From the NCBI RefSeq assembly GCF_003944835.1, contig NZ_RWIV01000001.1, positions 3,072,530 through 3,136,529 on the forward strand: DNA of 64,000 bases. The letters run 5' to 3'. Numbering within the stretch: position 1 is the stretch's first letter; every line of letters starts with the position of its first letter. The DNA is from Bacillus sp. HMF5848. GTDB lineage: Bacteria > Bacillota > Bacilli > Bacillales > HMF5848. The notes beneath the pieces were generated by a model, which saw nothing but the letters and a program-made list of their open reading frames with translations, had not been told where the DNA came from and ran no database searches. The position numbers and the translations under genes are program-made. This document shows, one piece after another, positions 50,130 through 58,399 of the stretch.

Positions 50130-50137
50130 CCCAATTA

Positions 50138-50875
50138 TTATAAAACTGAATCTAAAAACTCTTTTGTGCGTTGCTCTTTTGGCTGCTCAAAGATTTGATC
50201 CGGGTGACCAACCTCAACAATTTTTCCGTCGTGCATGTATACAACCCAGTCTGCTACTTCACGAGCAAATCCCATTTCATGTGTTACAACGACCATTGTC
50301 ATTCCTTCTTCAGCTAGTTCCTTCATAGTGGATAATACTTCACCAACTAATTCTGGATCTAATGCTGATGTCGGCTCATCAAACAACATGATATCTGGCT
50401 TCATGGCTAACGATCGAGCAATAGCAACACGTTGTTTTTGTCCTCCTGATAATTTGGAAGGATACACATTCTCTTTATCTTCAAGTCCGACCTTTGCAAG
50501 TAATTCACGCGCCTCTTGCTTTGCTTTTGGTTTAGAGAGTTTTTTGACTTGTATAGGTGCTTCCATAACATTTTCAATTACAGTTTTATGTGGAAAAAGG
50601 TTAAAATGCTGAAACACCATACCGACTTTTTGTCGAATTTCGTTTAGATTATGTGTTTCTTTTTCAACTTCTTCTCCCTCAATTATGATCTTTCCACTAT
50701 TTTTAATCTCTAAATAGTTAAGGCACCGAAGAAGTGTACTTTTTCCTGATCCACTCGCTCCAATTAAAACGACCACATCGCTTTCTTTTACGGTCATATC
50801 TATGTCCTTTAAAACATGTAAATCTCCGAACGATTTATTTAATTTTTCTACTGATATCATTATTTTCTCATTCAC
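50138..50875 (-). CDS. Polar amino-acid ABC transporter ATP-binding protein
   Basis: A 245-residue ATPase of the GlnQ/HisP group. Walker A is [20 protein letters not shown], the signature is [16 protein letters not shown], and Walker B is [20 protein letters not shown]. It powers uptake together with the permease 14 bases upstream and the binding lipoprotein before that. Which amino acid is carried cannot be decided from sequence alone. Confidence 0.95.
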   Translation of the reverse strand: MNEKIMISVEKLNKSFGDLHVLKDIDMTVKESDVVVLIGASGSGKSTLLRCLNYLEIKNSGKIIIEGEEVEKETHNLNEIRQKVGMVFQHFNLFPHKTVIENVMEAPIQVKKLSKPKAKQEARELLAKVGLEDKENVYPSKLSGGQKQRVAIARSLAMKPDIMLFDEPTSALDPELVGEVLSTMKELAEEGMTMVVVTHEMGFAREVADWVVYMHDGKIVEVGHPDQIFEQPKEQRTKEFLDSVL

Positions 50876-50889
50876 GATAGTATCCCCTC

Positions 50890-51549
50890 CTAGTCGCTAG
50901 CAGCAAGCTTCTTCTCTAATCGATTTACGATAATTGTTAAAATCAACACAAGTATTAAATACCAAACCGCCACAATAAGTAAGTTCGTCATATAATCGAA
51001 GGTTTGTGATCCAAGTGTCGTTGCAACACCAAATAATTCTGGCATACCGATGAAGGATGCTAGTGAGGAATCTTTCAAACCAATGATAAATTGGTTTCCT
51101 AGTGGAGGTAAGGCACGACGAAATGCCTGTGGTAAAACGATTCGTCTCATCGATAATGTACGACTCATCCCAAGTGAGCGACCTGCTTCCATTTGCCCAC
51201 GGTCAATAGATTGAATAGCACCACGAAAAATCTCAGCAATGTAAGCACCGTTGTGGAATGCTAGCCCGAGAACAACAGCCCAAAACTGTGATATATGCAG
51301 TGTTGTTAAGCCGTAGTAAAAAATAAATATTTGCGCGATAAGTGGTGTTCCACGCACAATAAAGATGTACCCATCCGCTAACCACTCTAGAAAGCGAATT
51401 CGTGAAATCTTTAACAAAGCAAAAAACAACCCTATGAATATAGCAATTACAATAGATATAGCTGTTAATTGTAACGTAATTAGAGCACCATACCAAAAAT
51501 AATCTGCAGATGCGATTAGTTGTTCAAAAAAATGTCCAAAACTCGGCAA
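50890..51549 (-). CDS. Polar amino-acid ABC transporter permease
   Basis: A 219-residue HisM-type permease with about five helices, the N-terminal [22 protein letters not shown] and the conserved [29 protein letters not shown] loop that docks the ATPase. Only one permease gene is present, so the channel is presumably a homodimer. Two hairpins separate it from the binding-protein gene. Confidence 0.94.
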   Translation of the reverse strand: MPSFGHFFEQLIASADYFWYGALITLQLTAISIVIAIFIGLFFALLKISRIRFLEWLADGYIFIVRGTPLIAQIFIFYYGLTTLHISQFWAVVLGLAFHNGAYIAEIFRGAIQSIDRGQMEAGRSLGMSRTLSMRRIVLPQAFRRALPPLGNQFIIGLKDSSLASFIGMPELFGVATTLGSQTFDYMTNLLIVAVWYLILVLILTIIVNRLEKKLAASD

Positions 51550-51570
51550 GAAATCCCACTCCTTTTTTAA

Positions 51571-51649
51571 AAGCCTAGAGTTACTAATATCTATGTCACT
51601 CTAGGCTTAGCTAATTAAACAGAGAATGTGCGTTATATTTAACGCACAT
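51571..51649 (-). terminator. Tandem attenuating hairpins between binding protein and permease genes
   Basis: Two stems follow the binding-protein gene on the minus strand: ATGTGCGTTA with its complement (51649-51626), then AAGCCTAGAGT with its complement (51608-51571) and a short T-run. They should lower permease and ATPase expression relative to the binding protein. Confidence 0.75.
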
Positions 51650-51669
51650 CCCGCAAAAAGTCTTTATTA

Positions 51670-52458
51670 CTATTTTTCAGGGTCAGCTGTGATGTCTTCC
51701 CCAAAATATTTCACACTAATTGCTTTTAATGTGCCATCCTCACGAAGCTCTTGTAGAGCCTCGTTGACTTTATTTAATAGCTCTGTGTTGTCTTTCGCAA
51801 TAGCAATTGCCTGTTCACTACGACCTAGCAGTTCGCGTCCCTCGATACTCATGCCAGCTCCGATTGCTTCTTTCCCAGTGATAAAATCAGTGATAACAGC
51901 ATCATGTCTGCCCTTACTTAAAGCTTCAAGTGCCGTAACATCACTATCGTATTGAATTATGTTGTCTGTTACTTCAGCAGCTGTTTCCGCGTATGTAGAA
52001 CCTTTTGAAACAGCGATTTCTAGACCTTCTAAATCAGCTAGCGTTTCAACTGAGCTATCGCCTCTTACAAAGATTTGTGGACCTGAATAATAGTACGGAG
52101 TAGAAAAGTCTACCTGCTCAAGTCGTTTATCAGTAATTGTGTGACTTGCAATAGCTGCGTCAAAGCGACCTGTTTTTACACCTTCAACAATTCCGGCAAA
52201 TTTAAACTTCTTTTGCACTGGTTCAAGTCCAAGCTTTTCAGCGACAGCTTCTCCAACTTCAATATCAAAGCCTGACATAACACCTTTTGGATCTGTCACA
52301 CTGAAAGGCTTAAATTCACCGGAAGCGGCAAAGGTAAACTTTCCATCTTCAACTAAGGTATAACCTGCAGCATCATTACTAGTATTCTCTGATGAACCAC
52401 AGGCAGCTAGTACACCCGTTAGCATCACTGCTATAAGTATTCCTATAAACTTTTTCAC
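51670..52458 (-). CDS. Amino-acid-binding lipoprotein of an ABC transporter
   Basis: A 262-residue family 3 solute-binding protein. The lipoprotein signal is AVMLTGVLAACGSSEN (cysteine 20). The body shows FKPFSVTDPKGVMSGFDIEVGEAVAEKLGL and the typical segment DAAIASHTITDKRLEQVDFSTPYYYSG. It is the first gene of the operon; no T-box or S-box leader is visible upstream, so sulfur- or tRNA-linked control of that type is unlikely. Confidence 0.94.
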   Translation of the reverse strand: MKKFIGILIAVMLTGVLAACGSSENTSNDAAGYTLVEDGKFTFAASGEFKPFSVTDPKGVMSGFDIEVGEAVAEKLGLEPVQKKFKFAGIVEGVKTGRFDAAIASHTITDKRLEQVDFSTPYYYSGPQIFVRGDSSVETLADLEGLEIAVSKGSTYAETAAEVTDNIIQYDSDVTALEALSKGRHDAVITDFITGKEAIGAGMSIEGRELLGRSEQAIAIAKDNTELLNKVNEALQELREDGTLKAISVKYFGEDITADPEK

Positions 52459-53185
52459 GTCTAAAAACTCCCCCTCTTTTTATTCTTACCCTTATTATGT
52501 TAACAAGATTTTTTGGAGAGGTGCAAAACGCAAATAGTATGAAAATTTACGATATATGTATATTACATGTGATTATTATCACTAGAGACATAGTTTCCAT
52601 ACAAATACCTTCATTTCCTTTCATATCCTTTCAATTCTTCCTTTTTCAACATATACCGATAAAACTTTCACAAGCATAAACCTTTATTACACTAGCTTTT
52701 ATTATTAATTATTCTTTGAAAAATTAGTTTTCTTATATATCAATAGTTTTAATCGTAAGAATAGTAGTTTTAGTTTGTTGTTAATCGCTAGATTATATAA
52801 GCCAACTAAAAACTCTCAGAATTAGACAAGTCGTCCGGGAGCAGCAAGTTCAGAAAAAGCGAAGAAGACAATGGTTCACAAGAAACGAACGGGGTTTTGA
52901 ATGACGTAAGTAGTTACAGATCATTACAACAAAAAAAAGAAACAGATTTAATTGCTCTGTTTGTGTACTGCTTATTAATTACATTCACATAGCCCTTACA
53001 CTCCCACACCTAAAGGAGATAGGCTTTCCTGTTTGAGAAGTTCTGCAAGAGATTGTTCATTCTTTTCACGTTCTATTCATCAGTCTTCCTTCTACATCTA
53101 TATTCACTTTGTGTTGTATTTTTAAGGATATTTACTTAAAAATTACATAAGTTAGTAATGCAATAAATTGAAGAGAGGTTGTATT
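52459..53185. other. Gene-poor region upstream of the CopZ-like gene
   Basis: About 730 bases without a supported gene. It includes the promoter side of the ABC operon, an AAACAGA/TCTGTTT hairpin near 52940-52965, and repeat copy B at 52998-53050. A degenerate mobile-element insertion is plausible. Confidence 0.5.
52998..53050. repeat. Dispersed repeat, copy B (IS200/IS605-end-like)
   Basis: The second copy of the repeat at 43322-43374 (TACACTCCCACACCTAAAGG start). Both copies have the same orientation in the window. On the minus strand each keeps a short open reading L-Q-N-[I/F]-S-N-x-K-A-[H/Y]-L-L, suggesting that both descend from the end of the same mobile element. Confidence 0.6.
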
Positions 53186-53398
53186 ATGGCAATTGTAGAA
53201 GAGAAATTAAATGTTAACGGTATGGAGTGTCAAAGCTGCGTCAATAAAGTAGAGAAATCGTTATTGTCTGTTGACGGTGTACAACGTGCATTAGCGAGTC
53301 TAGACGATAACAAAGTACATATTGAGTATGACGATGGTACGACAAATCTGTCAACTATTCATGATGTAATTAAAAATGTTGGCTATGCTGTCGAATAG
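53186..53398 (+). CDS. CopZ-like heavy-metal-associated (HMA) domain protein
   Basis: A 70-residue single-domain ferredoxin-like metallochaperone. The metal site is NGMECQSCVNKVEKSL (M-x-C-x-x-C), followed by the usual VDGVQRALASLDDNKVHIEYDDG and IKNVGYAVE. ATG 53186 follows GAGAGGTTG. There is no CopA ATPase or CsoR repressor beside it, so the metal (copper or other) is not fixed by context. It is the gene immediately upstream of the candidate selenoprotein. Confidence 0.88.
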   Translation: MAIVEEKLNVNGMECQSCVNKVEKSLLSVDGVQRALASLDDNKVHIEYDDGTTNLSTIHDVIKNVGYAVE

Positions 53399-53518
53399 TT
53401 GAACATAGTGTGGCAATTAAACATGTTTTTCGTTATGACTAAATGGTTTCACTTTCCTTTTTATACTTACAGGGGTATAATAAAGAGTAGAAACAGATCT
53501 AAAGGAAGGTGAACAACA

Positions 53519-53830
53519 TTGTTAAAAGTAACAGCAGCGGCCACATCTCAATTAAAAGAAGAGCTGGCACGTATGCAGGCACGTGTAGAGGATGTATTTA
53601 TTCGTGTGTCACTCGCTGCCGGCTGAGGTGGCCCACAATTAAGAATGGCTCTGGAAGAGTCAGCATTAGATAATGACGAAATAACAGAAAAAGATGGATT
53701 ACGCTTTTTGGTTAATGAGTACCAGAAAACATATTTTGAAAATATTGCGATTGATTATGAAAGCTCTTGGTTTGGTCGTGGATTTACACTCGTTTCCGCA
53801 GATGGTAACAAAATTAACGGAAATTGTTAA
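53519..53830 (+). CDS. HesB/IscA-like protein with in-frame UGA (candidate selenoprotein)
   Basis: The frame opens at TTG 53519 behind AAGGAAGGTG (9-base spacing) and runs 103 codons to TAA, with a single TGA at 53624-53626 (codon 36). Protein before: LKVTAAATSQLKEEL...VFIRVSLAAG; after: GGPQLRMALEESALDND...NIAIDYESSWFGRGFTLVSA and the end NGNC. The IscA/HesB fold has a cysteine where the TGA stands (GC-S/G-G). A HesB-like selenoprotein family with Sec at this site is known in bacteria. Coding character is equal on both sides of TGA, and a fitting hairpin follows. Alternatives are a recent Cys-to-stop mutation or a sequencing error. Sec genes (selA, selB, selC, selD) are not in the window. 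Function presumably relates to Fe-S or redox chemistry. Confidence 0.75.
53646..53662 (+). promoter_or_regulatory. Candidate bacterial SECIS hairpin
   Basis: TGGCTC pairs with GAGTCA (one G-U) around the loop TGGAA. The loop begins 25 bases after the TGA codon and has G as its second base. Published bacterial SECIS rules (short stem-loop, loop about 16-37 nt past UGA, G among the first two loop bases) are met. Confidence 0.6.
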
Positions 53831-53850
53831 AAGGTAACAAGCAACAAAAA

Positions 53851-53887
53851 CAACAGCATGGCAACTTGCCGTGCTGGTGTTTTTTAT
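53851..53887 (+). terminator. Terminator of the HesB-like gene
   Basis: CAGCATGGC/GCCGTGCTG stem with a 5-base loop and T6 on the plus strand, 20 bases past the TAA. Its position confirms that the transcript extends through the TGA to the distal stop. Confidence 0.88.
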
Positions 53888-53901
53888 TTTATTTAAAATT
53901 C

Positions 53902-54333
53902 TTATACATCTTTAGAAGTTTTAATGTATTTTTTGTAATCTCGTTTTATATACCAAAACATCAACATCCCAAACAGCGTGCCTCCTAAAAGCATGACACC
54001 AAATATAGTAGGAAAGAACACAGATGGCTTATATCCATCCCCTAAGCCTAAGAATATTCCCATTGGGACGCCATAAAGTAAGATTCCATACACAAGCGTA
54101 TAATGCCACATTCCCTTTTTAAGTGTTTTTGCTTGCTTTTCTCGTGCTTGCTCTATTGTTTTATTTTTATTTTTATAAATACTTGGTAAGCCACATATCA
54201 TAACAACAAATATAACCCAAAAGTGTGCCTCAATTAGGCCTGTTACTAAAAAGATAAATAATAACGCTATCGCTATAACAAATACCCAAAACATTATATT
54301 CATCTGTTTTTTATATTGTTCAGTTGTTTGCAT
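53902..54333 (-). CDS. Hypothetical four-helix membrane protein
   Basis: A 143-residue protein with four predicted helices (MFWVFVIAIALLFIFLVTGL, FWVIFVVMICGLPSIY, YTLVYGILLYGVPMGIFLGL, VFFPTIFGVMLLGGTLFGML) and a charged loop NKTIEQAREKQAKTLKK between helices 2 and 3. I do not recognise the family. ATG 54333 follows AGGAGTGG. It lies 21 bases after recQ on the same strand, so it is probably co-transcribed. Confidence 0.7.
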   Translation of the reverse strand: MQTTEQYKKQMNIMFWVFVIAIALLFIFLVTGLIEAHFWVIFVVMICGLPSIYKNKNKTIEQAREKQAKTLKKGMWHYTLVYGILLYGVPMGIFLGLGDGYKPSVFFPTIFGVMLLGGTLFGMLMFWYIKRDYKKYIKTSKDV

Positions 54334-54354
54334 GGACACCACTCCTATTAGCTT

Positions 54355-56508
54355 CTACCCTTTATTAAGTAGATTAGGGGTTAATTCCCACTTTTTTAAT
54401 ACAGCCTTAATCTCAAAATATGGTACTCCCTCTGGTAGAGCTTCTTTCAATTCTTTTAGTTTAGTTGTGTTAAGCTGCTGTGCTAGTTCAATAATTAAAG
54501 GCTCATGCACGGGGTCAATTATTCTCGACCAGTCCAATTTGTAACCTTCTTCTGCTGCCCGTAAAATGTGGCTCTCAACTGTCGTAATAGCGCAGTCACG
54601 AATCTCAGCAATATCCCGTAAACTCTTTCCGTCTTCAAACAATTCAAATGATTCCAAGTAGCTAGGCTGATTATTTGTACTTCTTTGGCTTATAATTGAT
54701 TCTACTGCTTGAGGCTGCTGTTTTTGCCTTTCTTGTCTTCCCTGATTCTTCATATAGTCGGCAATTACTTCTACAAATTCAACACCATAACGCTCCCATT
54801 TCGTTTGTGCCACACCTTTTACAGATAACATTCCTGTTTCATCAATAGGACACTTCGCAGACATGTCTCGCAAGGTGCTATCAGAAAATACGATATAAGG
54901 TGGAACCTTTTCACGGTCTGCAATCTCTTTACGAACAGCCCGAAGTAATTCAAATAGCTCATCATCTGTTGCAGCTTGTTTAACAATAACGGATTCTTTT
55001 TTAAACACATTTTGCTGTCCTTTTAAAACTGGTATAACAGACTCAGTTAACATGACAACCGGGTATTGACTTTGTGTTAACACGCAATAACCTTCTGCTA
55101 CAAGAAAGTCAATCATATTTGTTATTTCTTGTTCCGTCCTATTTTTAAGTAAGCCATACGTTGATAACGAATTGAACCCCATTTGTAACACACGCTTTGA
55201 TCGTGATCCTTTTAACACTTGAGCTACGAGTGTTTTCCCAAATTTCTCATCCATGCGCTTAATACAGGAGAAAATCATTTGCGCTTCCTTTGTTATATCA
55301 ACCTTTTCACGAGTGTCGGTACAATTCAAGCACTTGCCACACGTCTTTTTCTCGTACTTCGCTCCAAAATATTCAACAATATAACGCTGTAAGCAAAGCT
55401 CAGTATGACAGTAATCAATCATACGTTGAAGCTTCTCGTATTCTGCCTGCTTATCTTCCAATGAGGATTGTTCAAGAAGAAACTTTTGCAATTGAATATC
55501 ATACGGAGAAAACAAAAGTGTACATTCACTTTCCTCTCCGTCTCTCCCAGCACGACCCGCTTCTTGATAATATGACTCTATATTTTTAGGTAGACTATAG
55601 TGAAGTACATAGCGGACGTTTGATTTATCAATACCCATTCCAAAAGCATTAGTGGCCACCATCACATCAATCTCATCAAATAAGAATTGATCCTGTGCCT
55701 CACTTCGCTCTTGCTCTGACAAGCCTGCATGATACTTTCCTACTTTTATATCGTTTTTACGCAAATACTCAAACAGCTCGTCCACATCTTTACGTGTAGA
55801 AGCATAAATAATACCTGCATTAAGACTTTGGCTTTTCAAGTACTTCATAAGGTACTGTCGTTTGTCCTGTCCTTTGATTACTGAAAAGCGCAAATTATTT
55901 CGTTCAAAGCCTGTAACAATAGTGTTATCCTGAGGGATATGTAACTGTCCACAAATATCATCTATTACTTTTGGCGTAGCCGTTGCAGTCAATGCGATCA
56001 CAATTGGTTTTTTTGGTAAATCTGTTATCATCTGATTTATATACCGATAGCTCGGCCGAAAGTCATGCCCCCACTGCGAAATACAGTGAGCCTCGTCAAT
56101 CGCCACGATGGAAATAGGTATATCCTGTAATATTCTTCTAAACTGTTGAGACTCTATACGTTCTGGCGCCACATACACAATTTTATACATCCCAATTTGA
56201 ATATCTTGCAATCTATGCTTCATTTCTTTAGCATCGAGACTACTGTTAATATAAGTCGCTGATATCCCTACTTGGTGTAAGCTATCAACCTGGTCTTTCA
56301 TTAAAGAGATTAATGGAGAAATGACAATTGTAATGCCTTCAACAACAAGTGCTGGAATTTGATAACATATTGACTTCCCTCCACCTGTTGGAAGCACCCC
56401 CAATGTATCATGGTTATTTAATACTTTTTCAACGATTTGTTGTTGTCCAGGCCTGAAAGCTGTGTATCCAAAAAACTTTTTTAAAACTCTCTGTGCTTCT
56501 TGAAGCAT
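54355..56508 (-). CDS. recQ: ATP-dependent DNA helicase RecQ
   Basis: A 3'-5' superfamily 2 helicase for recombination and fork repair. Motifs: GVLPTGGGKSICYQIPAL (I), AIDEAHCISQWGHDFRPSY (II plus aromatic loop), ALTATAT (III), and QEAGRAGRDGEESECTLL (VI). The RQC zinc site has CLQRY...CGKCLNC, the HRDC domain spans about residues 515-590, and a C-terminal helix-turn-helix (HTH_40) domain follows. ATG 56508 (717 aa) has GAGGTGA upstream; the 18 upstream codons are excluded. Confidence 0.96.
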   Translation of the reverse strand: MLQEAQRVLKKFFGYTAFRPGQQQIVEKVLNNHDTLGVLPTGGGKSICYQIPALVVEGITIVISPLISLMKDQVDSLHQVGISATYINSSLDAKEMKHRLQDIQIGMYKIVYVAPERIESQQFRRILQDIPISIVAIDEAHCISQWGHDFRPSYRYINQMITDLPKKPIVIALTATATPKVIDDICGQLHIPQDNTIVTGFERNNLRFSVIKGQDKRQYLMKYLKSQSLNAGIIYASTRKDVDELFEYLRKNDIKVGKYHAGLSEQERSEAQDQFLFDEIDVMVATNAFGMGIDKSNVRYVLHYSLPKNIESYYQEAGRAGRDGEESECTLLFSPYDIQLQKFLLEQSSLEDKQAEYEKLQRMIDYCHTELCLQRYIVEYFGAKYEKKTCGKCLNCTDTREKVDITKEAQMIFSCIKRMDEKFGKTLVAQVLKGSRSKRVLQMGFNSLSTYGLLKNRTEQEITNMIDFLVAEGYCVLTQSQYPVVMLTESVIPVLKGQQNVFKKESVIVKQAATDDELFELLRAVRKEIADREKVPPYIVFSDSTLRDMSAKCPIDETGMLSVKGVAQTKWERYGVEFVEVIADYMKNQGRQERQKQQPQAVESIISQRSTNNQPSYLESFELFEDGKSLRDIAEIRDCAITTVESHILRAAEEGYKLDWSRIIDPVHEPLIIELAQQLNTTKLKELKEALPEGVPYFEIKAVLKKWELTPNLLNKG

Positions 56509-56647
56509 AAATGAAATCACCTCTTTTGACATTGTAGCAAATAAAAGAGGGATGTTCTTCAATCTTCATAAAATATTTCTAGTTGTAAAAAATTTCACAT
56601 TTAAACAGTGAAATATTAGTTAATTCGAAATATTTCCATTGAAAATG

Positions 56648-56677
56648 TTACAAATTTGTGAACTTTCTTGCTATACT
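56648..56677 (+). promoter_or_regulatory. Sigma-A promoter of the small membrane protein gene
   Basis: TTACAA (56648-56653), 18-base spacer, TATACT (56672-56677) with TGC just before, an extended -10. It lies 37 bases upstream of the ATG. Confidence 0.65.
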
Positions 56678-56714
56678 CATAAGTAAGCGCTTACCAAAAA
56701 AAGGGGGACTTATA

Positions 56715-56972
56715 ATGGATATTTTCGTTGCCTATATGATTCTAGCAAGTTTAACACCTATTATTCTTTGGAAAACTTACAAAAAAATATTGTGTATTTG
56801 CCAAATCCCATTTGTAATCTTAATGTGGCATTCATTTATGCTATATTCAAATGGCGCTAATTACTCACTGCTACTGTTGTATGCAAACATTGTATATAGT
56901 CATATAGCCATTGTTATAATTCTCTTACAGACATTTTCTAATAATACGAATACTTTCATAAGAGTGAAATAA
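56715..56972 (+). CDS. Hypothetical small membrane protein
   Basis: An 85-residue hydrophobic protein with two or three predicted helices (IFVAYMILASLTPIILW, CQIPFVILMWHSFMLY, LLLYANIVYSHIAIVIILL). AAGGGGGA precedes ATG 56715 and a good promoter lies upstream, so it is probably real. I do not recognise the family. It is transcribed divergently from recQ and convergently with the VanW-type gene. Confidence 0.65.
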   Translation: MDIFVAYMILASLTPIILWKTYKKILCICQIPFVILMWHSFMLYSNGANYSLLLLYANIVYSHIAIVIILLQTFSNNTNTFIRVK

Positions 56973-57114
56973 ACGATACTTTTTATACGTATTATTGTCA
57001 CTATTTTTCATGTTAATAATATTCTACTTAGACTACATACTGACTGATGCCATAAACGGAACTTATTTTTTTCACAGGAATATTAGGAATTCTCCTAATC
57101 TAGCTAGGAACTTG

Positions 57115-57151
57115 GCTCCTTCGAATAACAAGTTTAGGGGGAGCCTTTTTG
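57115..57151 (+). terminator. Terminator after the small membrane protein gene
   Basis: A GGCTCC/GGAGCC stem with a 20-base loop is followed by T5 on the plus strand. The short stem makes it moderate. Confidence 0.6.
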
Positions 57152-57170
57152 TAATTTAAACTAAAAACGA

Positions 57171-58028
57171 TTAAGACCCGCTTCGAGGCCTATAATCAAT
57201 ATCATCTGCTGAAAATACTCTAATTAGCATTTTCCCATCAATAGCTCTAGCACGTATAAGTATCGGATGACTATACTTATTTTTAAAAACAAAGTCTGGT
57301 CCATACCAACTTACTGTTGCATCACGACCAGGTGGCACGTAAGGTACACTACGGCTATGCGAATAGCGCTGTACAATGTGAACACCTGCTCTATCGACCG
57401 CGTTATATAAAGTCGAGGATACTTGACAAATCCCTCCTCCTATCCCTTCAGATAGCTCGCCCTTCACTATTACTGGTGCAGGTAAATACCCCTTCTCTTT
57501 TGTACGTTTACCCACTACTTTATTAAAAGAAAACGTCTCTCCAGGAAAAACTACCGTATTATTTATCGCTTGTGTTGCAATTGTAATATTATTAGTTCGT
57601 TCCTTGTTACGACTATTAAAGAAAGTTACATATACGGATAACTGCCTTGTTTTTATATTAGACAAAAGTTCACTGTCGACTTTAGGATAAATAGGTCTAA
57701 TCGGTAGTTCTATTGTAGCGGGACCTAAACCAAAAAAATAATCACTAAACAACTCTCTAAATTTTTCTTTATGTAAGGAGTGCCCAAGCTTTTCAGTTAC
57801 AATATTGCCATAGTCATCAAGCTTTGCATTCTCAGGGGCTTTACGAATCTGAGCATCAAGTTTATTTGTTAATTCAGCATATGGGATTGTATTTATAACA
57901 GGTATGTCTAAGAGTGGAACACTATATTCTGATCGTGTAACATGTCCGATTTTCTCCCCTTGGAATTTCAAATGTAGTTCTTCATTAATTGGCATCGCTA
58001 TGACTAACAACATAATTATTTGCAGCAT
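57171..58028 (-). CDS. VanW-family exported protein
   Basis: A 285-residue protein with an N-terminal hydrophobic export signal (LQIIMLLVIAMPINEELH). The VanW domain spans about residues 125-270: NNTVVFPGETFSFNKVVGKRT, then SEGIGGGICQVSSTLYNAVDRAG, the strongest family motif, and HSRSVPYVPPGRDATVSW. The family is common in spore formers and often paired with peptidoglycan-binding domains; its biochemical role is not established. GGAGGG lies upstream. It is divergent from the small gene at 58115. Confidence 0.88.
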   Translation of the reverse strand: MLQIIMLLVIAMPINEELHLKFQGEKIGHVTRSEYSVPLLDIPVINTIPYAELTNKLDAQIRKAPENAKLDDYGNIVTEKLGHSLHKEKFRELFSDYFFGLGPATIELPIRPIYPKVDSELLSNIKTRQLSVYVTFFNSRNKERTNNITIATQAINNTVVFPGETFSFNKVVGKRTKEKGYLPAPVIVKGELSEGIGGGICQVSSTLYNAVDRAGVHIVQRYSHSRSVPYVPPGRDATVSWYGPDFVFKNKYSHPILIRARAIDGKMLIRVFSADDIDYRPRSGS

Positions 58029-58114
58029 ATTCCTTCCCTCCTAATTTTAGTATGTATATACATGTATGAACTTATGAATATTTCGCACACTATTAGCGAA
58101 AGGAGGAATACATA

Positions 58115-58306
58115 ATGAAAAAAAATGCACGCGGATATGTTCAAGAGTCTTGTTCAGCATTAGAAAATGCACGCGATAGTTTACAACAAGCGCTACAAAC
58201 GGTGGAAAAAGGGAGCAACGCTGAACGAATAGAGCAATCGTTACAATCTGTTGAACAAGCTTTACAGCAATGTAGCCAAACATCAAATGTTCTTGAACAA
58301 GTCTAA
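58115..58306 (+). CDS. Small helical protein, unknown function
   Basis: A 63-residue soluble protein with a strong ribosome site (AAAGGAGG, 8 bases before ATG). The sequence is mainly glutamine-rich amphipathic helix with heptad-like spacing (ALENARDSLQQALQTVE, then RIEQSLQSVEQALQQCSQ), so a two-helix coiled coil is likely. Two cysteines are present. I do not recognise it. The protein ends 55 bases before the lcfA terminator. Confidence 0.7.
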   Translation: MKKNARGYVQESCSALENARDSLQQALQTVEKGSNAERIEQSLQSVEQALQQCSQTSNVLEQV

Positions 58307-58353
58307 TTTTATTGGTCTATACTACTTGTCTGTCCTGATGCAAGGACAAATAA

Positions 58354-58387
58354 AAGAAAAAATACGAGTATGCACTAGCATACTCGT
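58354..58387 (-). terminator. Terminator of lcfA
   Basis: Perfect 10-bp stem ACGAGTATGC with its complement and a 4-base loop, followed on the minus strand by ATTTTTTCTTTT. It starts 13 bases past the lcfA stop. Confidence 0.9.
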
Positions 58388-58399
58388 AATTTATTGTGT

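Larger units (their letters stand above)
49776..50137. other. Intergenic region upstream of fadR
   Basis: This 362-base region holds the FadR operator at 49899-49918 and the terminator of the neighbouring ABC transporter at 50097-50129. No gene was found. Confidence 0.5.

Noticed and set aside
53645-53830. Treating the C-terminal half of the HesB-like gene as an independent 61-aa gene starting at ATG 53645.
   Set aside because: The ATG lacks a ribosome site, and the frame continues upstream past the TGA with matching family sequence and a proper start.
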